A stretch of 64,000 nucleotides of DNA from assembly GCA_023678885.1 (NCBI GenBank), contig CM042965.1, forward strand, positions 26,455,777 to 26,519,776. The letters run 5' to 3'. The position numbers were made by a program, and so were the translations under genes. Shown one piece after another: positions 20,975 to 33,059 of the stretch. Origin of the DNA: Pogostemon cablin. Taxonomy: Eukaryota > Streptophyta > Magnoliopsida > Lamiales > Lamiaceae. A model generated the notes under the pieces. The model was given only the letters and a program-made list of their open reading frames with translations, did not search any database and was not told the DNA's origin. Each line of letters begins with the position of its first letter. Position 1 is the first letter of the stretch.

Positions 20975-23900
20975 TCATAAAGCCTTGAAATGAGTCTTTA
21001 CAGCTAATGCTGCTGCTTTGTACCAAGAAGCTGCAGCCATGGCCCCTGGGTCTGGAACTGTAGCCAGGATATCAGCTGAGACGTATGATGACCGACCAGC
21101 CTGCAAAGCTTGCACGGTAGATCAAATGAAAACCCTGGCAGATAACATGTATCCACACAACTCAAAGACTAACTTCAAAAAGGTATTATCCTCAAAAGGG
21201 AAAATTATTTCTTCCATCCAAATGACTCATTTTCACACTTCAGTCACTAAATCTCACTCATATTGATGGACCTCCAGTTGCAAAACTCCGTTGATTTAAA
21301 TGTGACAAAAAAAAAGCCATAGTTTGGATGGCAAAAGATAACTTCACCTAGGTAGTTAATGCCCATACGAAAGTACAGAAATGATTGATTTGTAACAACC
21401 TCATACAATCGTAACAAAACCAATATCATTCCTCATCTCATAAAGCACCTTAGAATGGTGATCTAGAAGCATTATACAACTCTGAAGACACAGTAAAAAA
21501 AAAAGTTAAAAATAAAATCCATCAGATTAGATATCACCTGTGCTTGCATGCTTTTAGTTGATTCAGCACCAGCTACGGCAGCTTCAGCAGAAAAAGTAAA
21601 TGCCTCGACAGGATCTATGCCAGTAGCCAATTTCTGACAAGAGCTAACGGTATTACAAAAAATTCATTGACTAACTTAATAGTCCAGGGAGAAACAATGT
21701 CACTGTAGCTTCTAACCTCTTTAAGAGCAGCGGATGCTGGAATAAGAGCATCCAATAATGTGCGATAACCTGCTTTGGCACCCCCATATTTACTGACCGC
21801 AGCATTAGCAGCTTCAAGAGCACCAGCCCCTAAATCAAGAAATTTTCATTTATCATATGCCAAGAAGCATGAATCTCAAAACAAAAAGGTCATCTTCAAA
21901 GAAGTAATCTCACAGTGTGGAGCTGTTACGCCCGCGCCACAATTTGCTTTCAGATGCGCATATGCGGCCTTGATGAATATGTCATATCTGTCATTGAAAT
22001 AGGAAGTATTTTCACTTTTTCAAACATAAGTCATCGCTAACTACAACGAAGAAACATATACACAACTAATTATACTACTGGTAGGGAAAACACAAAAGGG
22101 AGATACTATACATGATGCCACTTGTTCCTCCCATGACTTTTCTTATAGAACATCCAATTTCATTGACAGTCTCTGCAGGATCATTCAGTGGATAACTGGA
22201 AAGAGGAATCCGGAAAAAAAAGCAAGGTAAGAAACTGGAAGTATTAATAAATTTATTTTAATCAAGATGACACTACCAATTGGACGTTAACGTATAATCG
22301 AGAAATAAGGCATCAACTAATAACAGTTCAACTCATAACAAGAAAAAATATTCAGAACATAATGCATATGGGTAGTGAGAGGGAGAAAGGGAAACATGGC
22401 AACAATGACTAATGAGACCCACCACTTTTTCAAGTCTTCAATGATTGACGCAGCACCTTTGCACATCTACAACATCATAGGAAATCTTATTCACCTGAAG
22501 TCTTATAAATCTTGAGTTGTATTACAAATATATGCACACTTACAGTTGATCCACAGTCACCATCCCCAACTTTGCTGTCCCATTCATTTAAATTGTCCCT
22601 AAGATTGATCACTGCAGTTGCTGCAGCTTCAATAGCTACTTCAAGAACATGTCCCTGAGGACTAAGCTGTTGGGGCCTACATAATGTCTAACCAAAAATT
22701 GACACAAACAAAAGATGGTGAGATATAAGGGGTCATGTTTTCTGAGGCAGAAGTGCATTATAGAGATGGAAAAAGACTTGCTTTTATTTCATCAACAAAG
22801 TAAACTCATTTATCGGTCACAAAGATGGGCCAATACTTTAAATTTTAGGCATAGAACTGAATTTAAAAAGTTCAGCATTATAAATAATAAAGCTGCAAAA
22901 TAACCATTGAAAAAACCAAGTACATATTATTATAAAATACTAATACCCCAACTCTTATAAAAAAAATATAATTCAAAACAGTAAGCAATCAGTAGTTTAT
23001 CTTAGTTTTTGAAGGTGATTATTTGTTGATATTGTTCAAGATACAAATATTTTTCTGTGATATAGGCAAAGAATGCCAAGGTAAATTGCACAATGGTGAA
23101 GAAATTCCTAAATTGAGTACAACAGCATGAGAAATGACTTTTGAATCATGCATATAATCAGAAGCACAGTAACGGAAACATATCCACATGAATTTAAATG
23201 TTTGAACAAGGACACAGTCTGCACATGAATGTCAAACAGCTAGAATAATACAACAGGTATTACCTCTGGTTTTCACTGAAAAATTATATGAAAACTCCTT
23301 ATCTACAAGGTTATATCAATAAATTAGTAGTAAGATCTACCTCATCATTCTTTTTAAAACGAGATGGTGGAAGAGGAACAGGAATCTTTGCAGGTGGGCG
23401 GTTACCTGAGAGCAATATTGAAAATGAAAATATAATTTTTTAAAATTCTCAACAGAGCCAATCTTTATTGACCATGAATTTAAATGTCCAACAGAAGCAG
23501 AATTTTAGACAATTCACAAGCATACTGATGCATTGAGATCCGAGAAGACACTGACCATCAGCACCAACAGGCCAACTTGGAGCCTTTGTTGGAGCATCCA
23601 AACGGTTTAAAATAGCATCGTCTGCCTTCATCACAGTAATTGAAAATCCTGAAAAACGCCAAATAATTATTGGTCTTGGTCTCAACAGAAATCAGTCTAC
23701 TGTGCAATAACATACCTGCCATATCAAGAGAGGTCATAAATGAACCAGTATATACTCTCTCAACTGCAAGTCCATGTTCCAGCTGCAGTCCAGGAACAGC
23801 CTTTCCAGCTGCAATCATAAGTTCCATAATAGGAGTAGCCCCTAATCTGCACCCAAGGAAATGGCACATTATTTTTTTACAGTAAATAGAGGTACAAAAA

Positions 23901-26900
23901 CTGCAGTAGCAATAGCAAACAAAGACTTATATTTTTTAAAAATTTATGCAATAACATAAGGTACATATACTTGCAAGTTGCAACAGACTTACCCATTGAT
24001 CATGAGTACAACTCTACTGCCACGCGTTATAGTTACATAATTCGTTTCCTGCAGATAAACAAGATTAATCCCATGACACTGCATTTATAAGGGTAACAGA
24101 TTAAAAAATGTAAAGTTGCCTAAATAAATTGTAGAATAAGAGTACTAATTTCAAAGAAAATGGAGAGAGTGCCATAGATGTTAGAGGGGTGCCTCCAAGG
24201 AGGCTCAAGCTCATGCGCCTCTTTTTTTTTTTTCAGATTTTTTCAGATTTCAGGCTCTGTACAAGAGGCATGCACCTCTTGTACATGTGCACATATTGCT
24301 TATTTTTTAGGGTTTTCAAAAAGTTGCAAAAACATCCTAAAAGACTGTAGGCATTATATTGCTTCTTTTTTTTTCCTCCTTCAAGTTGCTTATTTTACTG
24401 TGCACATCCATTAATCTGTTAAATTAACTCAAAAAACATCACTGTGCACATTCTAAACTCATTCTTCATAAAAACAATTCTGATCACCAAATTCAGCACC
24501 TGACTTAAGTAAGAACTACCGTATATATAACTTTTAGTCATTCAATCTTAGGCAAAGTAGAGAAACTGAGAACTGCTTCAGCAAAAGTAGGCGTGGTTTC
24601 TGATATTATCTATCTTTAGACATTTCCCAGGCAAAATTTGTTACAATATCCCACATCAGTTCCATGAAAAAACTGTGAAATCAATGTGGGAGGGATATAT
24701 AATGAGACGTCCATGGATGGCACACTCCAAGCGGCAATCAATTGGGCCCACCATTGGCTGGCCTCATTCTGCAGCCCACTTGAATCTGTTTGGTTGGTCC
24801 AAATTGTTAGGCGTATAAGCTAAGGAATCCTAACTTAACCCAAAAATAAGGTTGAATGTAAAGGGTAGACCCCCACTCATATGCCCTTTCACACTTATGC
24901 TTGGAATCGACGAGGGATTCTGGGATATCATAACAAAATTGCATCACATTCACATTATTATGATTCATGTCTGGAAATCCTCAATTAAGGATGGTAACAT
25001 TGGAGATACTTATTAAAAAACTCCCATCATTAAAACCCTCTCTAAAATATGAATTTACTAAGTCAGATTAAATTTATTAAACATAATATGAATCTAAGAG
25101 TTAAACACGTACCATTGATAATATTTGCTTAAGGACATGTGAGACCACAATGTCAACAGGTTGAAAGTCAGCCACAGCAGCACCTGGTTCTCCATGCTGT
25201 AAGACATTCAAAGGGTATCGATCACTCACACATAAAAGTGATATTTTGTATGAAGTAACTTTATTATAAATTTTATTTGCCAATTATAGCTGAACATTGG
25301 CAACGAGTAATATCCTAAAAGGAAGTGTTGCAAAAATAAAACACAACATTTTTCTATCCAAATTATTGACCAAAAAAGCAATGCGACTACAATCCTGTGA
25401 GAAGCACTGCTTGCCGGTAGATTAAACAAATGAAAAATGGAATACTAAACAAAACCATAACCACCATGCAAAAAAAAGGAAATTCCTTACAATTCCAAGA
25501 CCAAGCTCCATTTTTCCAGGACCTAAACGATCTGATGTCGCTTGACCTGGCAATGTGCAAACAGAAAGTGCAACACCCATTGTGCCAACCATTTCTGATG
25601 CCCGTTTAGCTTCAGCAGCAACTTCTTCTAAAGAGAGCCCAGATGCTGCTGCTGCCCCCGCAATCTGTGTTTTGCAAATAGGATTTAAGATTATCAGAAA
25701 GCTTTAATGCTGTAACATTTTACGCAAACCAGTTCAACCATCACAAAACTGGGCATCAGATTCTTCAACAGCAAAGATCCCAACACTACTGACGGAACAA
25801 TCAAAAGTAACAGTCACAATAAAAGAACCCTGCTCGTATCTACAGCATAGTCCATTTAGTTTTGAAATTAAGTTAAAATTTCTTGATCTGCATAGTTCAT
25901 GCTACTAATATCAGATGTATAGAGCATCAGCTTTTTTTGAGATACTACTCATCATATGTTTTGATATCAGCATGGCATATGGAATAAAATTTTAGCGCTT
26001 ACTTTTCAACAAAGTAAGAACATTGATAGGCCTAAAATTATAGTACAGATACAACATTTAGCATTAAAGTGATATTGAAATAGATAGAAATGCAACAGTT
26101 TTCTAAATGTTCTTAATATTTCAAAGTCAAAGTAAAAGAAGTTTCCTAAAAGTGCCATAACAAGAAAAGTCGCACATGTATACTCACCATTAATACATTT
26201 GACAGATATGTTTCATAAGAATGCAGGAGTACATAAGAGTCATAGACATGCAATAGCATCATGGAAGAGGTTTCTAAGAAACAAATTAAATAAAGGGATC
26301 TAGGTTGTGCCAATAAACAGTGCAAGATGTCAAAAGATGTATAATAAGTTTAAACTATCATAGGATACGAAAAAGTAAAATTGCATGATGAAGAAGAGAA
26401 ATCAAATCAACCTTGTCAACAAGAACAGTTCCAGCTAAACCTCTTCTTCCAGCTATGCCTCTTGGCGGTGGTAGAGCACAGTCATCACCAACAATTACCA
26501 TCTGAAAACCCAAATTATTGTATCCCCATATAAACTAACTTTTAATTTTGAGAATAAGCAATTGCAGTTACTTAAAAACGTACCTCCACTTTATAACCTT
26601 CAGATTTAGCCTGCTCAGCCGCCAAACCAAAATTCAAGCGGTCACCAGTATAATTCTATGAAAAATCAAAATAAGTATTTGTCAGGAAATTTACATTCGA
26701 TTTTTCAATTATTTCATCAGAGAAACTGACGACATGCAAGCTGAACCCTCTATCTTGAGGCGAAAAAGTAGAATAATGGAAATGCATTACACACAACATG
26801 CACATGAATATGAAATTATGAACATGATAAGCCTGATGGCATTCACACAAATAACAAAGTTTCAGACTTTCGATACAGACCATATGATATTTGTACATGT

Positions 26901-29228
26901 AGAATAAAAAATTAAAAGATAATGCAACTTCAATTTACAACTAGAAATACCAGGACAATCAGAAGGCACCCTTGAGGACCAGTCACTGCTCGGATGCCCT
27001 GATGCAAAAAATTTACCATGATCCTAAGGAAAGATTAAAAGGAAACTGATTCAAAGTGATAGAATGATGACATCATCTGAGAGAAAATTAGAAATATGCA
27101 TACAGCAAGAATAGAGTCAACAGGCGGTGAGGCAAAAACATCGCCACAGATTGCCGCTGTCAGCATTCCTTCTCCAACATATCCAGCATTAGCAGGCTCA
27201 TGACCACTTCCACCTCCTGTATGTTAACTTTCATCAGGTTCACCACAGCTTCTAAAACACTTTTAATCAAATAGGAACTCCTGAAAGATAACTTGTATTC
27301 TGTCTTAGAAAACTCAAATGAAGAAGTTTGAAGCATTATCCTAACCAAATGCATTTCTTTTTCATAGGCCCCTATGGGAATTCACTTATTAAATTTTTAA
27401 TGTAGAATCACCACTCCTAAATCAAGAAATGAAGGTGCTTTCAACAAGCAGAAAACACTTTCAACATAAAGATAAGTAAATTTGATCTTAAATCATATTA
27501 GAAGAATACAAACAAATGGAACAATGTATTAAGAGTATGTTTGGTTTGAGCTTGGTTTTAACTGTTGTCTTCGTAATCCGTAAATAGTAAAAAGTGGTTT
27601 CATTTCAAAGCATGTTGGTTTGAAGATTTTTAGTGGAGAAAGATTTTTAAAGTAGATGATGTTGTGAATATTATAATATGAAAAGTGATAAGGTAATGAT
27701 TGAATGATAGAAGAGAAAAGTATAAGAAAAAAGATATAAAGTACGAGAGTAATGTATGTTTGAATTTAAAAAATAGATTAGAATTATTAGGTATTAGGTA
27801 ATATAAGTGTAATAGAGTAGGATTTTTTGTGGTTTAAATCTGGCTTTATATTCCGATCAAAGCAAACAAACTTTTGGGTTACAAAGTAAAATCCTAATTA
27901 ATAAGAAGGACACAAATGTAGCCCAAGTGTACCATATTTATGATGTGCAGCAGCATAATAAACCATTATCTAGACTAACATCTTGTCGAAAGCCTTTACA
28001 TATTTTATGGCACCATCACCATACTCTCTTGCCCAAAACGTAAGAGGAGTCCTTGGAAACAAAATTTATTGATTTTTCAGGACTAGTATGGTCAACTACA
28101 TTGTCAAAATGATATCCAAAGAAACTGAATTTACAATATGATTGATGGCTACGATTAGATAGAAAGTCATAATAATAGAAAGAACAAGACGTGGCCATTA
28201 GCGAAACAAGATGTATGGCCCACCTTATAAGTGATGCACCATATCCAATAAAACAACAATTTTAAAAAAAAAGTAGTTAATGATGTCCCAAACCTGATAT
28301 TATGGCTACTTTGTCGTATGTCGCACCAGAAACATCAGCACGTAAGACAACTTTGACCTACACACAAGGGTCCAGCATTAGTTGGAAGCAACATGCATAA
28401 GAAAACAAGGTTCAACCCAAGGTGGGAATTTAGTTATTCATTTAATTACTTCAGGAAAACCATCCAAATACTGCAACCCAGGATAGGTTTCAACCAACCC
28501 CTCAATGAATTCAGTCACAACATCTGCAGCAAGAACTTTGAAAAATCAGATCTTGAATTACTCTTCGATGAAATAGAACACAGTTTGGCGCAAAATCAAT
28601 AACAAACAAGGATTCCATAATCTCTACTCATGATGCTAAAAGGAGGAAATGCTACATATGCATGCATTTTAAAATCTCCATCAACAACACCTAGAAGAAA
28701 AAGGAACAGTTATAATACATTTAGGTTTTAGAGATATTCTTCACAAGCGTTCAATAACTTAACTCAGCTATAAGCCTACTGGATTAACGTACATCTCTAG
28801 AAGCACCATACACGGCACATCAACCTTGTAGCAACGCACCCGTAGTGGTACATTCCACTAACAATTCAAGAAAACAACACTCAACTGAAATCACAAGATG
28901 AAAAGAAAAACCCAAAAAATACATTGCGGATACCAACATAGCAAACACTACACAGAGCAAAATACACAAATTGATTCCCGCAACAGAAACCAAAAAGAAG
29001 AGTCAAAGTCAACAAAAATTAAGTGCAAATGTATGCATCAAATCTGCACTCGGCCACACCTCCCATAAAAAACGAACCCACCCAAGATATAAAATAGAAA
29101 AATTCAGCAGGAAATCAAAACAATGAAAATGCAGAACAAAAATGGGCGTTAAAGAAAAACAAAGTAGCCAGCAAGGAATTATATTCACCGTTTGGGTCGT
29201 TAATGAGTTTCTTGCTCTGCAAATCCAT
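20975..29228 (-). CDS. DAK: Dihydroxyacetone kinase (DhaK-DhaL), complete, 20 exons
   Basis: ATP-dependent kinase that phosphorylates dihydroxyacetone to DHAP; related enzymes also use glyceraldehyde. No signal peptide is seen, so it is likely cytosolic. Coding exons on the minus strand: 29228-29189, 28523-28450, 28357-28294, 27216-27104, 26998-26951, 26655-26584, 26501-26412, 25664-25491, 25196-25113, 24048-23993, 23846-23716, 23648-23556, 23405-23341, 22687-22544, 22466-22423, 22195-22112, 21987-21914, 21829-21717, 21633-21538, 21100-20975. They sum to 1785 bases (594 residues plus TGA), all joined in frame with GT-AG introns. Start: MDLQSKKLINDP. DhaK domain (about 1-340): GGGSGHEP near residue 60; His226 in GLGI-HGEPG is the residue that binds substrate covalently. 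DhaL domain (about 375-594): GDGDCGST (409-416) binds Mg-ADP; MGGTSG follows. Length equals the plant family's. The exon 14 acceptor was chosen as TTAG at 22688 because the nearer AG breaks the frame. Confidence 0.95.
24258..24285. other. 28-base perfect palindromic hairpin in DAK intron 9
   Basis: TGTACAAGAGG and CCTCTTGTACA are perfect 11-base arms around CATGCA, which is itself palindromic, so the whole 28 bases are self-complementary. It lies in the intron between exons 9 and 10, after a run of T. Function unknown. Confidence 0.7.
24639..24935. mobile_element. Solo LTR (TRIM-like) in DAK intron 9
   Basis: The 297-bp segment begins TGTTACAATATCCCAC and ends GGGATATCATAACA, and is flanked by the perfect 5-bp duplication AAATT (24634-24638 and 24936-24940). 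TG...CA ends with a 5-bp TSD define an LTR insertion. No internal domain exists, so it is a solo LTR of a small retrotransposon. The strand is not determined. It does not touch a splice site. Confidence 0.8.
27537..27872. mobile_element. MITE-like insertion in DAK intron 3
   Basis: The ends TGTTTGGTTTGAGC and (minus strand) GTTTGTTTGCTTTGATCGG are imperfect inverted repeats typical of common plant hAT-like MITEs. The interior is AT-rich and non-coding. The target duplication was not resolved. It lies in the intron between exons 3 and 4. Confidence 0.45.
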
Positions 29229-29927
29229 TGACAAATGCGAAGGTAAACTCCGATGAACAATCCCTAACGCTAATTAGGAAACCCCCCACTTTCTAGTGAG
29301 AGAAAACTGAAAGAGGGTTTGGAAATTTGTGAGAAATTTTGGGTTTTATTGAAGTCACCTGACTGTTGAATAATTGTTGATTTTAGCGCAATTGCTTGTC
29401 CGAACAAGAAATATAATTAATTAACAATTTTACTCAAAATAAATAGGCAAAGACTAATGTACAGCATTCAATTAGTACAAACTCTCGGTACAATTTTTTT
29501 TTTAATTGTTGTTGTAAGTTGCTGTTTTTTTTAATAATATAATTGCAATTTTACTCTTGTACTTTAGGGTATAATTTATCCCTAAACTTTAGAATATAAT
29601 TGTAATTTTACCCTTGTGCTTTAGGATATAATTTATACTAGAGGTTTAGGGTATAATAGTCATTTAAATAAAATAAATTTAAAAATAAAATAAAAACAAT
29701 ATTAATGAAAAAGAATGAATTAATTAAGAAGGATGGGACCAAGATTGTATCAATTCAATTGGTACAATAGGTTACACCCTAGTTACTCTCAAATAAATAA
29801 ACATAAATATAAATAGTAAAATGACAGTTTTCCAGCTCTGTAATCGTTTCTGCTAAAGTTGTGGCCTCTTATCTGCACTTTTTTTTTTTTTTGCAAGAGT
29901 TGCTTTTTTTTCACAGGTGAAGTGTTG
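29229..29927. other. DAK upstream region, no TATA box recognised
   Basis: The first 150 bases upstream of the DAK ATG would hold the 5' UTR and promoter; no convincing TATA box is seen. From about 29540 to 29660 a short motif, TTTAGGGTATAAT with variants, is repeated four times. The rest is AT-rich. Confidence 0.4.
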
Positions 29928-29959
29928 CATATATATATATATATTTATTTATTTATTTA

Positions 29960-30000
<41 letters not shown>
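29928..30000. repeat. (TA)n / (TTTA)n microsatellite
   Basis: A compound simple repeat of TA, then TTTA, then TA units. Confidence 0.9.
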
Positions 30001-30004
<4 letters not shown>

Positions 30005-30221
30005 ACACGTATGAAATCCGCTACAATGCGGGATCATTTAACTATTATTTTATTTTTTATAATTAAATAATCCGTGTTATATAACGTAACATAATTAATT
30101 ACGGAGTTGTTTTTATAGTTAGATAATTTCTTTCATCAATATAAAGAATTTGCAACAAATTATAATATTTTACTTTTGGTAATATAGCATACAACTAAAT
30201 CATGTAAAAAGTTAATATATA

Positions 30222-30460
30222 CTCCCTCCGTCCCGTTTCAATGTTTACGTTTGTTTTTTGCACGTTGATTAAAAAGTATTAAATTTTAATAGATAGTGGG
30301 TTGAAAAATATAATATTTAATGTGAAGTGGATAGGTGTATCAGTGTTGGAGAATATATTAATTATTTTAGGTAGGTCCCATATTTTTAAAAAGAAAAACG
30401 TAAATATTGAAATGAAACGCGCAAAATAGAAACGTAAATATTGAAATGGGACGGAGGGAG
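30222..30460. mobile_element. Stowaway-type MITE
   Basis: CTCCCTCCGTCCCGTTTCAATGTTTACG at the left and its inverted counterpart ending ATGGGACGGAGGGAG at the right are flanked by TA. It is about 239 bp and one of the best preserved copies in the window. Confidence 0.9.
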
Positions 30461-30759
30461 TATATGTTTTTTATATTTTAATTATTTGAAAGAATCTTAA
30501 CTTATATTTTTTTAAATATTAATTTATAATATAAAACAATTGAAAACTATTTATTACTCTCTCTATCTCTCTAAAAAAATGTGCAACCACATAATAAGGA
30601 CAATTTTATCTCTTTGCTATGTATTTATGTAGTGGTTAGTATTTCATTTTTTCATTGTATTTAAGTGCAATAATGATCAAGTATGTAATTCTTAGTAATA
30701 ATAAATCCTTAATTTTATTGTTTGTCTCAAATAAATATCAATTATATATTAAAAAATCT

Positions 30760-31450
<691 letters not shown>

Positions 31451-31629
31451 AAATAACTAAAGAAAATAAATTATTTTTATAAATTTTAATTTTATTCATA
31501 TTTCATTATTAAATAATTAAGATATATGAAAATAAATAAATATTAATATACTAAATTTTAAAAATTAACAAATATTTACAAACTCAATTTTAATGCTATT
31601 TGATATGAAATAATGATTTATTTAACTTA

Positions 31630-32160
31630 AAGAATTTAAGATTTCGATTCGATACATGAATTAGTTTTTCAATCTCTTATTCTTTAGAGGTAACTCGATT
31701 CAAGAATACTTGAATTGTTGATCCTCATGAAAAAATATTTGAATCGATTTCTTAAGATGTAAATCGATTGAAAAATACTTGAATCGATCCTCTTACTCTT
31801 GAAAAATCGATTTTAAGATGTAAATCTATTCAAGAATACTTGAATCTATTATCTTCCTCTTAAAAAATTGATTCTTAAAAGGTAAAGAATTGATGATGAA
31901 GAATACTTGAATTGATTATTTTCATCTTAAAGAATATTTAAATTGATTCTTTAAGAATACTTGAATTAATTCTTTAGAGGTGAATGAGATTCAATTACTT
32001 AGAAGTGAATCGAATTTCACTCCATCAAAATAAATTTTTATATTTTTTATAGATCAATTATCTAGAATAACTTGAAGAAAGCTTATATTCCTCATGAAAA
32101 ATCGAATGTGTGTGTCTGGAATGAATAACCAAAAAGGCTTATTTATAGGTGGGGTGTGAG
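31630..32160 (-). mobile_element. LTR-like fragment with palindromic repeats
   Basis: On the minus strand a TATA-like CCTATAAATAAGCC (plus 32136-32149) is followed by CATTCCAGACACACAC, resembling the TATA/start region of the LTRs at 36797 and 43385. Downstream on the minus strand, about 400 bases hold irregular repeats of the palindromic phrase TTCAAGAATACTTGAA next to ATCGATT. No coding region is attached. I read it as the R-U5 part of a decayed LTR. Confidence 0.4.
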
Positions 32161-33059
32161 AGAATATTATATGAAATTTTCTTTTTTCCCTTTATATATA
32201 TTTTAAATTTATTCTTATTAATTTATTTACATTAAAAGATTTAGTAATAATTAAATAATGATACCAAAATAAATGCATAAAGATATTCAAAATTTAATTA
32301 GTCATAAAAAAATAATAAAAAGAATTTAATTTATGATAAATTAATGAGGTGAAAAGATAAATATACTTTTTATTTATATTTTGATATATATTTTAATTTT
32401 GATTTTATTTAAAATTATGTATATGTTTATTTTTATTTATTATTATCTCAAATAAACATGATTTTTATTTTTAATGAATATTTTGTTCTTAATTTCTATA
32501 AATATATTTTTTTTAATTTATTACCTATTTAAGATTAATAAATAAAATAAGAAAATACATTATTTTAAAAAAAAATATTAAATAAGGAAGTTAATGATAA
32601 GTAAATAAGAAAAACATAAAAAAAATAATTTAAAAATTCAAAAACTAAGAAAATTACACGTCAGCGCCGTGGATTCTCAATATATAAAAGTAAACCTGAA
32701 TTTTCACTTTTATTTTCAATTTTTTTTAATCTTACTATATTTAAAAATAATTCAATTTTAATCTTAACCGTCCAATTTAATTTTAATATTAACCGTCCAA
32801 TTAATATTTTTAATAGATTATTATTATATTAATAATGAATTTTATTATTTAAATTTTAAACTTTTTATTGCATACTATAAATTTGATAAATATAGGAAAT
32901 ATTTTTTCAAATTTGATTAATCTTAAATTGCTTAATTTCATATGTCAATTTTATTTTTATTATAATCGTCTCTATAAATATTTATTTTCAATCAGGATCG
33001 TTGATTCTTTAAAATCATGTCATATAAATTTTTTCATTACCTAATCAAATTCTTATTCT
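32161..33059. other. AT-rich intergenic sequence
   Basis: No gene is recognised. The sequence at 32990-33060 resembles the segment at 35820-35890, so related sequence flanks both sides of the array that follows. Confidence 0.4.

Noticed and set aside
20823..29260. Other small ORFs across the DAK locus
   Set aside because: They run through introns or the wrong frames; the 20-exon model explains the coding signal.
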